From Nostoc mirabile CHAB5784 (GTDB lineage: Bacteria > Cyanobacteriota > Cyanobacteriia > Cyanobacteriales > Nostocaceae): 64,000 nucleotides of DNA. The stretch covers positions 1 through 64,000 of the forward strand of contig NZ_JAIVFS010000005.1 of assembly GCF_020829645.1 (NCBI RefSeq), in the 5' to 3' direction. Each line of letters opens with the position of its first letter. The first letter of the stretch is position 1. This document shows positions 8,212-16,780 of the stretch, in pieces. The position numbers were made by a program, and so were the translations under genes. The notes below the pieces were generated by a model. It ran no database searches. It was given only the letters and a program-made list of their open reading frames with translations, and was not told the DNA's origin.

Positions 8212-9368
8212 TTTGGTCGCATTTGCAAAATTTCTTGAGCAACGCGTTCGCACACTCCAATTTCTCCTAAACTTTGCCGCATTTCTTCATAATCTGCCAA
8301 AGTTTGCTCTCTGCGACTGGGATTGAGTAGCAGTTCCATCGCTGCTTGGATAATATTCTCTGGTGTGGCTTGCTCTTGTAAAAATTCTGGCACAATCGGC
8401 TTCATCACTACTAAATTAGCTGGTGATGCAAAGGTTATAGAACCTTTAAGGATGTTACGAGCGATCCAAGCAGTCAGGGAACTTAAACGGTAAACTACAA
8501 CTTGCGGCACATTTAACAGAGCAAGTTCCAGGTTGACAGTACCAGATTTACTAATGGCTAAATCAGCAGCAGCAAAAACTTCTATTTGTTGACCTGATAT
8601 AATTGTCGCCCGTAAACCGTAACGCTCAATAGCCTGCTCAATTGGCTGTCTATAGACTTCCAGCGATAGGGGTATCCAGAAATGAACTTCAGGTAATTTC
8701 GCTTGAATAGTTTGGGCGGCTTGAAAAATTACTGGTAAAAGATATTTTAGTTCTTGGCGGCGAGAAGCGGGGAGAAGTGCGATCGCAATTTGTTCTGGTG
8801 CAATTCCCAGTGTTGCACGAGCTGCTTGGCGACTGGGAGCGTCTTGCATTCGGTCAACCAAAGGATGCCCTACCCAAGTAACTTTTGCCCCTTTCTCCCG
8901 AAAGTAACGGGCTTCTTGTGGGAAGATTGCCAACAGCTTATCTGTAAAATTAACAATCCGCTTGGTTCTACGCAAACTTAATGACCAAGCCCACTCTTGG
9001 GGAGCAATGTAATACACTACAGGCACATCTGGTAACTGCTGTTTCATATAAGTCCCAATTTCCAGATTAGGAGTCATATAATCGATCAGCACCACTAAAT
9101 CCGGTGGATTTTGCTTTAAGAAAGCGATCGCCTGACGTTGCACCTGGAGGGTCGGTAAAAGATAAGGCAACCCTTCTAGAATACCCATTGAGCCAATACT
9201 ACTAGTATTTCCCAACAGAATTGCCCCAGCCTCCACCATTTTTTCGCCACCCAGTGCTACAATCTCTAATTCCAACCCAATCGCCACAGCTTGACGCTTC
9301 AGCGCTGTAATTAGCAGCGACCCTTGTAAATCGCCAGATACTTCGCCAGTGCTGATAAATATCCGCAT
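8202..9368 (-). CDS. lpxB: Lipid-A-disaccharide synthase
   Basis: A 388-residue GT19-family glycosyltransferase that joins UDP-2,3-diacylglucosamine and lipid X to make the lipid A disaccharide at the inner face of the cytoplasmic membrane. Seen in the sequence: the N-terminal ISTGEVSGDLQGSLL (family motif GExSGD), VLIDYMTPNLEIG, PVVYYIAPQEWAWS, the LLPASRRQELKYLLP segment and the nucleotide-sugar region AISKSGTVNLELAL. Length is normal for the family. It is last in the run lpxC-fabZ-lpxA-lpxB. The final three residues and the stop lie inside a heptamer repeat tract, so the C-terminus has been rewritten by the repeat. Confidence 0.95.
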   Translation of the reverse strand: MRIFISTGEVSGDLQGSLLITALKRQAVAIGLELEIVALGGEKMVEAGAILLGNTSSIGSMGILEGLPYLLPTLQVQRQAIAFLKQNPPDLVVLIDYMTPNLEIGTYMKQQLPDVPVVYYIAPQEWAWSLSLRRTKRIVNFTDKLLAIFPQEARYFREKGAKVTWVGHPLVDRMQDAPSRQAARATLGIAPEQIAIALLPASRRQELKYLLPVIFQAAQTIQAKLPEVHFWIPLSLEVYRQPIEQAIERYGLRATIISGQQIEVFAAADLAISKSGTVNLELALLNVPQVVVYRLSSLTAWIARNILKGSITFASPANLVVMKPIVPEFLQEQATPENIIQAAMELLLNPSRREQTLADYEEMRQSLGEIGVCERVAQEILQMRPNNS

Positions 9369-9376
9369 TTGATAAT

Positions 9377-9488
9377 TAAAGTTAGGAGTTAGGAGTTAGG
9401 AGAGACGCGATTAATCGCGTCTGTACGTTAGGAGTGAGGAGTTAAAAATTTGAGTCATCAACTCATAACTCCTAACTCCTAACTTATA
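9377..9488. repeat. Heptamer repeat tract with a 20-bp palindrome
   Basis: The lpxA-lpxB gap consists of GTTAGGA-type heptamers on one side and their complement AACTCCT on the other, so the tract can fold back on itself. Embedded at 9403-9422 is the perfect palindrome AGACGCGATTAATCGCGTCT. The same palindrome sits in another repeat tract near 22726. Confidence 0.8.
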
Positions 9489-9490
9489 AT

Positions 9491-10309
9491 TCACGATTCA
9501 TCACTCACGCCTTTTTTCCCCCTACCGGGAATCAAACCACGCCTTCCTGGCATCTGAGAAAGTAGCAGAAAACGTCGCAGATGCTGCAACTGTTCGCTAT
9601 CCCCTAACAATTCCAACTGTTCTAAAGCATCCTTAAAGGGCAAATCAGAGCGGTAGAGAATGCGGAAGGCTTTTTTGAGCATTTGCAAATCTGTTGAGTC
9701 CATACCAGACCGTTTAAGTCCGACAAGGTTGAGGGTTCGTACCCGCGCCGGATTTCCCTCCACTAGCATATATGGGGCCACATCCCGGTCAATCCGAGCC
9801 ATGCCTCCCACCATTGCTTGTCTACCAATATGTACAAATTGATGGACACCTAAAACCCCACTCAGCCTAGCGCGTGACTCTATATGGACATGACCTGCCA
9901 ACGCCACAGAGTTAGCAATCACTACCTGGTCTTCAATCAGGCAGTTATGAGCCACATGGACATAAGCCATCAGTAGATTACCATCGCCAATCACCGTTGC
10001 TTCACCAGCACCAGTAGCGCGGTTAATGGTAACGTACTCACGAATTAAGTTGTTATCACCAATTTTGACCCAGGTTGGTTCTCCCACGAACTTGAGATCC
10101 TGGGGTTCCATACCGATGGCTGCACCTGTAAAAATCTGATTTTGCGCCCCAATTTCACAAGGCCCCTCTAGCACAGCATGAGCGCCGATTATTGTTTCAG
10201 GGCCCACTTTGACATGCTCTCCAATCACAGCATAGGCACCGACTTGCACTGTATGGTGGAGTTCCGATTTCGGATGAATTACAGCAGTTGGATGAATTAG
10301 CGTTTTCAA
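9491..10309 (-). CDS. lpxA: Acyl-ACP--UDP-N-acetylglucosamine O-acyltransferase
   Basis: A 272-residue protein made largely of hexapeptide repeats that form a left-handed beta helix (for example IHPTAVIHPKSELHHTV, GDGNLLMAYVHVAHNC, LAGHVHIE), followed by a C-terminal helical region from about residue 200. LpxA is a trimer that moves a hydroxyacyl chain from ACP to UDP-GlcNAc, the first step of lipid A synthesis. The catalytic His region (AYVHVAHNC) is present. The gene lies downstream of fabZ with an unusually long 312-bp gap, and upstream of lpxB across a repeat tract. Confidence 0.95.
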   Translation of the reverse strand: MKTLIHPTAVIHPKSELHHTVQVGAYAVIGEHVKVGPETIIGAHAVLEGPCEIGAQNQIFTGAAIGMEPQDLKFVGEPTWVKIGDNNLIREYVTINRATGAGEATVIGDGNLLMAYVHVAHNCLIEDQVVIANSVALAGHVHIESRARLSGVLGVHQFVHIGRQAMVGGMARIDRDVAPYMLVEGNPARVRTLNLVGLKRSGMDSTDLQMLKKAFRILYRSDLPFKDALEQLELLGDSEQLQHLRRFLLLSQMPGRRGLIPGRGKKGVSDES

Positions 10310-10621
10310 GGGTGAATCTCCAGAACTGTCTTGATAAGCCAGCGCCGGGTGGGGTTTTTAAAGCAGTGCGTTACCCTGGTTAAGAGAGTTATACTGACTG
10401 CCGTCCCATTGAGGCGACTGGCATTGTTGAGCGTTAAGTATTTCAGTGAACGAAAGTGTCGGGCAAAGCAAGTTAAGTGTGTTCGTGAGTGCGTCTCGTA
10501 AAGAGGGCGTCGAAAATCAATAAATTATTCAGATGCTGTGGTGGATTTTTTTAACTGCGATCCTTTTTCAGGATTCAGTAAGGGCATTTCACGGCTATGC
10601 CAATACCACGAAAGCAAACTT
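10310..10621. other. lpxA-fabZ spacer with no gene
   Basis: A 312-bp gap inside an otherwise tight minus-strand gene run. I see no credible coding frame. It contains a fragment with GCCGTCCCATTGAGGCGACT near 10400, related to a dispersed repeat also seen near 6210-6240. The gap may carry an internal promoter for lpxA-lpxB, but none can be assigned with confidence. Confidence 0.5.
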
Positions 10622-11152
10622 TTAGTTAACTAGAGAAAACATTAATTCCCCTTCACAAGCAAGTTGACCGTCAACTTCGGCACGACCTTGCATCTTACCG
10701 AAACGACGTTGTTTTACCCATAACAGTTCCACCGTCATTACTAGTTGATCCCCCGGTACAACTTGGCGGCGAAAGCGGACTTTATCAATACCAGCGAAGA
10801 CGAACAGTCCGCCTTCTACCGAAGACATTTGAGTGAGAACAATGCCCCCAACTTGTGCCATTGCTTCGACAATTAGCACCCCTGGCATCAGTGGACGTCC
10901 TGGGAAATGTCCTGGAAAATGGGGTTCGTTGATAGTGACATTTTTAACTCCAACAGCTTTTTTACCTGGAACGTAGTCAATTATTTTGTCTACAAGTAAA
11001 AATGGGTAGCGGTGGGGTAGCAATTTCTGAATTTCTTCAGATGTAAAGCTTGTTTTAATCTCAGATATGATTGTAGTCTCATTTATAGCTTCTGATTCAG
11101 TAGATGTAGGTGTAGTCGTATCGATGGTATTCACTTCAGTGAGGATTGACAT
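10622..11152 (-). CDS. fabZ: 3-hydroxyacyl-ACP dehydratase
   Basis: A 176-residue hotdog-fold dehydratase of type II fatty acid synthesis. The conserved [14 protein letters not shown] carries the catalytic His, and [19 protein letters not shown] carries the catalytic Glu and the central hotdog helix. FabZ supplies acyl-ACPs for phospholipids and the hydroxyacyl-ACP branch point for lipid A, which fits its place between lpxC and lpxA. The first 35 residues are a Ser/Thr-rich extension not present in most FabZ proteins (usually about 150 residues); a shorter start is possible, but no internal ATG precedes the conserved core closely. Confidence 0.95.
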   Translation of the reverse strand: MSILTEVNTIDTTTPTSTESEAINETTIISEIKTSFTSEEIQKLLPHRYPFLLVDKIIDYVPGKKAVGVKNVTINEPHFPGHFPGRPLMPGVLIVEAMAQVGGIVLTQMSSVEGGLFVFAGIDKVRFRRQVVPGDQLVMTVELLWVKQRRFGKMQGRAEVDGQLACEGELMFSLVN

Positions 11153-11252
11153 TGGCCGTGTGGTTAATTTTTTATCTGAAAGTTGAGTAGGCAGGCGTAT
11201 ATCGAAAGCTTTAAATTATCCTGGATTGTAAACTTTAGATCAAATCTAAAAT

Positions 11253-12125
11253 CTAAAATTGTTCGACTGAGGGAAGCCGAAGTCCAAAATCTAAAATTCT
11301 CTCAGCCAGTTGAATGTGTAAATTGTGGCTGGCTTTATACGCTAAGAAATGAGCAATAGGAAAAGTTCCTAGTAAACTTAAATCTCCTACTAAATCCAAG
11401 ATTTTATGACGAACTGGCTCATTTGCAAATCTTAATGGTGGATTTAGCCAGCCTTCTGGCCCACAAACGAGTGCATTATCCAAACTGCCACCTTTAATTA
11501 ACCCTGTTTTTTGTAAGTGTTCAATTTGATGCAGTAACCCAAAAGTCCGGGCGGGAGCAATTTGTGCAGCAAAGCTAGCAGAAGCTTTTTCTAGTTCAGT
11601 GGTTAGTGACCAACTGTGCCATTGATTACCAATGACGGGCAGGTCAAAATCAATACCGTAACTAAAGCGGGTTTCTGGTGCTGGGAGGGCACATACAAAG
11701 GCATCGCCTTGATAGACCCATATTGGTTCTGTAATAGCCTTGGGAACTTGGTTGTTAACGGGTTGTGATACTAAGCCAACTTGGGCAATGTTGGCTGTCC
11801 ATAGACTTGCTGAACCATCTAAAAGTGGAACTTCTGGGCCATCAATTTCAATCCGGGCATTATCCACACCCATACCCGAAAGCGCAGCCAACAAATGTTC
11901 TACCGTGCGGACATATACCTCACCTTTGCCCAACTGAGTTGAGAGAACAGTGTGACTAACTGCCGCAACTTGGGCTGGAATGATCGGCAAATCCGGTAAA
12001 TCTACCCGCACAAAGTAGCGTCCACTTCCCGCCTCTGCTGGTAGTATCCGCACCTGGGTACTCACACCGCTATGCAATCCCACCCCTATTTGGGTGATTT
12101 CCCCAGCTAGAGTGTGCTGTTGCAT
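11253..12125 (-). CDS. lpxC: UDP-3-O-acyl-N-acetylglucosamine deacetylase
   Basis: A 290-residue zinc amidase that commits the pathway to lipid A by removing the acetyl group. Seen: GVGLHSG near residue 14, TVEHLLAAL (zinc His, near residue 77), [13 protein letters not shown] (zinc His and Asp, near residues 230-240) and the late SHNLHI segment. The internal domain duplication typical of LpxC is apparent in the length and motif spacing. It follows omp85 on the same strand and precedes fabZ by 100 bp, the conserved cyanobacterial order. Confidence 0.95.
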   Translation of the reverse strand: MQQHTLAGEITQIGVGLHSGVSTQVRILPAEAGSGRYFVRVDLPDLPIIPAQVAAVSHTVLSTQLGKGEVYVRTVEHLLAALSGMGVDNARIEIDGPEVPLLDGSASLWTANIAQVGLVSQPVNNQVPKAITEPIWVYQGDAFVCALPAPETRFSYGIDFDLPVIGNQWHSWSLTTELEKASASFAAQIAPARTFGLLHQIEHLQKTGLIKGGSLDNALVCGPEGWLNPPLRFANEPVRHKILDLVGDLSLLGTFPIAHFLAYKASHNLHIQLAERILDFGLRLPSVEQF

Positions 12126-12264
12126 AGCCGAAAAGTCAGTATATTTCCTTTAGTATTGTTCATCGTCTGTTTTGGTAAAATCCCTGATATTCCCCTGAAA
12201 ATGTCATTAATCCCTTTATCGGAACAGTATTGAGGTAAATGTCAAAATTAGCAAGCTAATTAGG

Positions 12265-12343
12265 AAAAGAGAGTTGTCATTAGTCCTTTGTCCCTTGTTA
12301 TTTACCAATGACCAATGACTAATGACTAATGACTAATGACAAG
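12265..12343. repeat. Heptamer repeat tract between omp85 and lpxC
   Basis: Tandem and near-tandem TGACTAA/CATTAGT units with short fold-back capacity (ACCAATGACCAATGACTAAT). It ends directly at the omp85 stop codon. Confidence 0.75.
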
Positions 12344-14836
12344 TTAAAACCTTTCGCCAATACCGAAATTAATTCGGCTATCACCATCATCGTTGATACC
12401 GTAGTCAATCCGAATTGGCCCCAGTGGAGACTGGACGCGAACGCCGAGACCATAACCGTAGCCACTACCATTTTTGTTCAAAACTTCAGCCGCTCTAGTA
12501 CTAGTTCCCAGATCACTGCCGAGATCAAAAAATAGTGCGCCGCTGACTACTGAAAAAACTGGAAACCGATACTCTACTGATGCTTGCACATAAGAGCGTC
12601 CACTAGCTAATGCTCCTTCTTCATAACCCCGAACGGAGTTGCTGCCACCAATGGTAAAGGCTTCGTAGGGAGGCAAGTCACCAAGGATAGTTCCTGCTTG
12701 CAGGTTAAATGCTAAGGTTTGTGCGCCTTTGGAGAGGCTAATCAGCTTGATGGGTAAATATTGGCTGTAGCTTCCCCGCAATCTGGTGAGTAAGATGTTG
12801 CCTAGCCCGATGGGAACCGACTGATCGACCCCGAAGCGGAGATAAGAACCGCTAGTGGGTTGCAATGGGTTATTACGGAGATCGCGCTGTAGACCCACTT
12901 GGAACAACAACAAATCGTCTTGACCTGTGTTTGATTCAGTCAGGTCAATTGTTCTGTTTGGGTCAGGTAGATTATTATCGTCGATTACTGCCCCTTGTTT
13001 TCTGAGATTGCCATCAGCATCACGGGCAGAAACTCGTTGATACTGTAAACCTGCTGAGGCAGTCCAGACGGAACTTTTGTAAGGATTGGCGGAAAGAGGA
13101 CGGGTAAAGGTGATACCGCCACCTAGCCGGAGAATGCGGGGGCGATCCTGAGAATCTGTATTAGTGGGATCATTTACGTCAAATGTCCTAATATCTTCAT
13201 CTTGTCCATCAAATATCAACGAAATCGAACTGCGACGGAAAAGATTGGTTGTGTAAGAAGTCCGGTAAGGATCTCCGGCAATCCAGGGGTCTGTAAACCG
13301 CACGTCAAACAGCAGTTCCCGTTCTCCCACTTGTACTTCTGCTCCCAGTTTTTGGTTCCTACCGTTCAGGTTTTGCTGTTGATAGCTAACTGTTCCAAAA
13401 AGTCCGCTAGCAGAACTAATCCCTGCACCAGCCGCAATAGAACCACTGCTGCGTTCAGCTACATTCACTACTACATCCACCTTGCTGGGGTCAGTACCAG
13501 GGTCAAGGGAGACATTCACATCTTCAAACAGTCCCAGTCCATACACGCGCTGTAGGTCTTTTTGCACTGTGTTGCGATTGAATACTTGTCCTGGCTTCAA
13601 CTCCAATTCTCGTGTAATGATGTAATCCTGTGTCCGTCCCCGAATTGGTTGTCCTTTCTCGTCTGTCTCCTGACCATCTTTATTGCGGAACCGGACTCTA
13701 ATATTCTCTACTACACCTTCTGCTACTTGCAAGGTAACAACTCCGTTTTCAGAGACTTGTGGCGCTCCAATCACGTTGGCTAGCACGTAACCTTGGTCTT
13801 GATACCGCTTGTTTAACTGCTTGATGCCTTCCTGCAAGTCACGCAAGTTGAGGATTTTGCCATACTGCTCCCGAAATACTTCATCCACAGTATTAGCTGG
13901 GAGTACAGAAGCAACACCAGTACCAGGATTGGCTTGCACTTCTACCTTGCTTAAAATGGGGTTAGGCTGTACAACAAAGCTCACCCGCACTCCCAAGGGA
14001 GTATCTTCTGGCGCTGCTTGCACGTTGGAGAAGAAGCCAGTACCAAAGATGGCATTAATATCTTCTTGGAGTTGGCTGCGGGTTGTTGTTTGTCCTGGTT
14101 GGGTACGAATTACTCTGTAAACTTGGTTTTCCAGTTCTGGTGATAGTTGGCCAGCCTGTGATCTAATTACTACTTCCGACACCAGTACGCGAGGGTCATT
14201 GGCTTCTGGGGCTGCGTTGGGTTGAGTATTTTCCGGAGTTGTCGGCGGGTTAACATTCTGCGGACTGGGAGTCGCACCTGGGCTTGGGGCAGGTGTTCTT
14301 TGTTGACTACCTGGGAATGGAAGATCGGGAGTGACAGATGGTTCTGGAGTTGTAGGTAATAAAGGTTCTGTTGTCGGTGGGTTAACATTTTCTGGGACTG
14401 GAGTAGTCTCAGGAGTTGGGGAAGGCGTTGGTTGTTGAATTTCTGGCGGTGGAATGTCTGGAGCGGGAGATGGCTGTTGAGTAGGGTTAGGATCTATTTG
14501 AGGAGTTTGTGCAGTTTTTGGCGTTGTGGAGGTTGGCACTATTACCTTTGGGGTAGCGTAGGCGTAGCCCGCCGCAGGCATCGCTCCTGGATTGGCAGGG
14601 TAAACTGCGATAATGCGGGATTTCTCTGCCTCCATAACCCTTGTGGGATTAGGTCGAGATTCTAAACTTTTACTATCAACCTGACCAGTATCCTTTTCTG
14701 GCTGCTGATTTGTTTCTAGTGTCAAAACTTCTGTTGTCTGTTTTGAACTGTTGGCGGTTTCTGCATTTGCACTCAATGAACCGCCCAAAGGGGCTGCAAT
14801 TGCTACTGCTGCCAGCAACATGGGAGATAAACGCAT
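12344..14836 (-). CDS. omp85: Omp85/BamA-type outer-membrane assembly protein
   Basis: An 830-residue outer-membrane protein. Residues 1-25 are a signal peptide ending near SANAETA; about 30-215 is a Pro/Thr-rich linker; about 220-460 holds three POTRA-type domains (VVIRSQAGQLSPELENQVYR, KVEVQ..., VRFRNKDGQ); the remainder is the 16-strand beta barrel, ending in GIGERF with the C-terminal Phe expected for BAM recognition. Conserved barrel motifs such as IGGSNSVRGYEEG are present. Omp85 inserts beta-barrel proteins into the outer membrane, which fits its location next to lipid A genes. In the linker, residues encoded at 14559-14579 (MPAAGYA) come from a dispersed repeat inserted in frame. Confidence 0.95.
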   Translation of the reverse strand: MRLSPMLLAAVAIAAPLGGSLSANAETANSSKQTTEVLTLETNQQPEKDTGQVDSKSLESRPNPTRVMEAEKSRIIAVYPANPGAMPAAGYAYATPKVIVPTSTTPKTAQTPQIDPNPTQQPSPAPDIPPPEIQQPTPSPTPETTPVPENVNPPTTEPLLPTTPEPSVTPDLPFPGSQQRTPAPSPGATPSPQNVNPPTTPENTQPNAAPEANDPRVLVSEVVIRSQAGQLSPELENQVYRVIRTQPGQTTTRSQLQEDINAIFGTGFFSNVQAAPEDTPLGVRVSFVVQPNPILSKVEVQANPGTGVASVLPANTVDEVFREQYGKILNLRDLQEGIKQLNKRYQDQGYVLANVIGAPQVSENGVVTLQVAEGVVENIRVRFRNKDGQETDEKGQPIRGRTQDYIITRELELKPGQVFNRNTVQKDLQRVYGLGLFEDVNVSLDPGTDPSKVDVVVNVAERSSGSIAAGAGISSASGLFGTVSYQQQNLNGRNQKLGAEVQVGERELLFDVRFTDPWIAGDPYRTSYTTNLFRRSSISLIFDGQDEDIRTFDVNDPTNTDSQDRPRILRLGGGITFTRPLSANPYKSSVWTASAGLQYQRVSARDADGNLRKQGAVIDDNNLPDPNRTIDLTESNTGQDDLLLFQVGLQRDLRNNPLQPTSGSYLRFGVDQSVPIGLGNILLTRLRGSYSQYLPIKLISLSKGAQTLAFNLQAGTILGDLPPYEAFTIGGSNSVRGYEEGALASGRSYVQASVEYRFPVFSVVSGALFFDLGSDLGTSTRAAEVLNKNGSGYGYGLGVRVQSPLGPIRIDYGINDDGDSRINFGIGERF
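14556..14584. repeat. In-frame copy of the HIP1-splitting repeat within omp85
   Basis: Read on the minus strand: GCGAT, then 21 bp beginning GCCTGCGGCGG and ending CTACGCCTA, then CGC. Removing the 21 bp restores GCGATCGC and changes the protein from GAMPAAGYAYATPKV to GAIATPKV without a frame change. Confidence 0.85.
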
Positions 14837-14880
14837 TTTACTTATAATTCCTCTTCACGACCACACACACACCATCACAA

Positions 14881-14926
14881 ATAGTCATTAGTCATTAGTC
14901 ATTGGTCATTAGTCATTAGCCGTTGG
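14881..14926. repeat. Heptamer repeat tract upstream of omp85
   Basis: Consecutive GTCATTA units with one GTCATTG variant, between purC and omp85. Confidence 0.8.
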
Positions 14927-14995
14927 TGAATAACAAAGGACAACTGACAATTGGACTTTGGACAATCCACACGAGTTTAATTGATTTTTATCCAC

Positions 14996-15733
14996 TTAAT
15001 TATTACTCTCTACTGCTTTTAGCACTCTTTGTAAAACCTCCTGGTAGGCATCCTCTACATTTCCTAAGTCGCGGCGAAAGCGGTCTTTGTCCATTACCCG
15101 GCGGTTTGAGTCCTGTTCTGCGGTATCCCATAAACGGCAGGTGTCGGGGCTAATTTCGTCTGCCAAGAGCAACTGCTGCTGTGAATCCAAACCAAACTCT
15201 AGTTTGAAGTCTACTAGGGTAATGCCGCATCGTTGCCAAAAGTTATTGAGAAATTCATTGATTTGCAATGCTAGATGTGTAATTGCGTCTAGTTGTTCCG
15301 CAGTAGCTAGTTCTAGCAGGTACAGGCGATCGCGTGTTAGCAAAGGATCTCCTAACTGATCGTTTTTGTAATAAAACTCTACCATTGGCTGTTTTAGAAT
15401 TGTACCCACTGGTAAGCCTGTTTGCTGAGACAAACTGCCAGCAGCAATATTTCTGATAACTACTTCTAAAGGTAAAATCTTTACTGCCTTCACCCGCATC
15501 TGATTCGGGGTAGGGCTGTCGATAAAGTGAGTCTTTATACCATTTGCCTCCAACTGTTTAAAAAGCTGGCTGGAAATGCTACAATTAATTTTTCCCTTCT
15601 CTTGGATACTGCCACGTTTTTGGGCGTTAAACGCCGTGGCGTCGTCCTTAAAATCGGCCAACAAGACTTCCGGATCGTCTGTTGTATAGAGAATTTTGGC
15701 TTTGCCTTCGTATAACTTGGAATTAACAGACAT
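14996..15733 (-). CDS. purC: SAICAR synthetase
   Basis: A 245-residue enzyme that uses ATP and aspartate to convert CAIR to SAICAR in purine synthesis. Typical elements: the N-terminal LYEGKAKILYTTDDPEVLL, FKDDATAFNAQKRGSI, VIRNIAAGSLSQQTGL, and LVDFKLEFGLD followed by LADEISPDTCRLWD. Length is normal. It lies first in the minus-strand run purC-omp85-lpxC-fabZ-lpxA-lpxB. The 160-bp gap to omp85 with heptamer repeats leaves co-transcription uncertain. Confidence 0.96.
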   Translation of the reverse strand: MSVNSKLYEGKAKILYTTDDPEVLLADFKDDATAFNAQKRGSIQEKGKINCSISSQLFKQLEANGIKTHFIDSPTPNQMRVKAVKILPLEVVIRNIAAGSLSQQTGLPVGTILKQPMVEFYYKNDQLGDPLLTRDRLYLLELATAEQLDAITHLALQINEFLNNFWQRCGITLVDFKLEFGLDSQQQLLLADEISPDTCRLWDTAEQDSNRRVMDKDRFRRDLGNVEDAYQEVLQRVLKAVESNN

Positions 15734-16446
15734 GGTGGCAGGTAAAGTTCTAGGCGATGGACAAAAATTGTCCTTTGAGGCTTCACCATTTTATCTTTAG
15801 TTATTAACTATTAGCCATTGATGATTATTTAGGAGGGTGCGAGGACACGGTTAATTGGGCAGAGGTCTATGGCAGGAACCCGTAACGCGGGAAGAGAGCA
15901 GACGGGCACGGAGGAAAATCTTCCCGCTCTGCTCTCCTTCCCCTTTGCCTTTTTTTGGTCACAGTCCAGCAGAAAGTTGCTAAAGATCCACAACTGAATC
16001 TCTAACTTTTAACAGACGACAATTGGCTTTAACGTGTAGTATGTTTTCCTAAGTACTTTCACCCGCAAAAATTTGTAATTATTTTTGCAAAAATGATAAC
16101 GAGTAGATAACACGGGTATTTTTTAGTAAACTGTAACTCAGGGTTTCAACTGAAGATAATTACAGTCATAAATTCATAAATTAAGATGAGATAAATTGAC
16201 AACTGGGAGGTAAGTCAAATATTCTCTTTAGTCACTTTAGCAGAAACTTTTTTTGTAACTTTTACAGTAAAAGAAGTATTTCAAGCTTTATTTTCTAGTC
16301 TCAAAATCTAAATTAACCAATTTCCCCATCATTAATTGGAAAAGGAGTTCGATGGTTCGAGTTCCCGCAGTCTGACCACGGTAAATTGGTAAATAAAGAT
16401 CAGGGGAGCTAATGATTCAGCTTTAGAGATTCAAACACAAGGGGAG
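15734..16446. other. Long non-coding gap upstream of purC
   Basis: About 710 bp between divergent genes with no credible protein-coding frame. It carries a long imperfect hairpin (separate entry), an AT-rich stretch from 16050 to 16320, and presumably the promoters of purC (leftward) and the small gene at 16447 (rightward). No canonical promoter stands out clearly enough to place. Confidence 0.6.
15889..15957 (+). ncRNA. Long GC-rich hairpin with a T-rich tail, possible small RNA or terminator
   Basis: The arm GGGAAGAGAGCAGACGGG pairs with CCCGCTCTGCTCTCCTTCCC after a short loop, then the plus strand runs into a T-rich tail (15944-15957). No plus-strand protein gene precedes it, so as a terminator it would end an unannotated transcript. 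This could be the 3' end of a small RNA starting in 15790-15880. It does not match 6S, SRP RNA or tmRNA as I know them. Confidence 0.35.
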
Positions 16447-16731
16447 TTGAATAAATTGGAGAACAAAATAGTGAACAAGGATGATTTTCTTTACCCTCGC
16501 GGCCGCTACTACGGTCAGGTAAAGCCAGAAAACTTGGTTTTTAATGCAAATCTACAAGAATTTGCCCAACGAGTAAGCTACATTTGCAACTTAGAAACAG
16601 GTGGAAAACTTCCTCCAGGTGAAGCTTACGAACAAATAAAGGATCTATGGAAACAGTTGAAACGTTCAAAAAAAGAGCTAAGAATTGGCGAAGATCCGTT
16701 TCAGAATGACCAGGGGGAGGTTGAAGGTTGA
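16447..16731 (+). CDS. Conserved small cyanobacterial protein of unknown function
   Basis: Up to 94 residues. The core reads NKDDFLYPRGRYYGQVKPEN, then LVFNANLQEFAQRVSYICN, a GGKLPPGEAYEQIKDLWKQL helix and a lysine-rich KRSKKEL tail. Proteins of this shape are widespread in cyanobacteria; it is soluble and helical with no catalytic motif. The annotated start is TTG at 16447; GTG at 16471, just before NKDDFLYP, fits the family better. The last residues (QGEVEG) run into a short repeat-like sequence. Confidence 0.7.
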   Translation: MNKLENKIVNKDDFLYPRGRYYGQVKPENLVFNANLQEFAQRVSYICNLETGGKLPPGEAYEQIKDLWKQLKRSKKELRIGEDPFQNDQGEVEG

Positions 16732-16754
16732 AGGGGACAAGGAGAACCATACCC

Positions 16755-16780
16755 AATGACAAATGACAAATGACAAATGA
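16755..16780. repeat. AAATGAC heptamer repeats at the end of cyaB
   Basis: Three to four tandem AAATGAC units lie between the converging ends of the small gene at 16447 and the cyclase gene. Confidence 0.8.

Noticed and set aside
13202-14120. Plus-strand open frames opposite omp85
   Set aside because: They are antisense to a clearly conserved coding gene, with Cys/Ser-rich composition and no family resemblance.
16345-16385. tRNA-like T-arm (GGTTCGAGTTCCC)
   Set aside because: No acceptor stem, D-arm or anticodon arm can be built around it, so it is not a tRNA gene.
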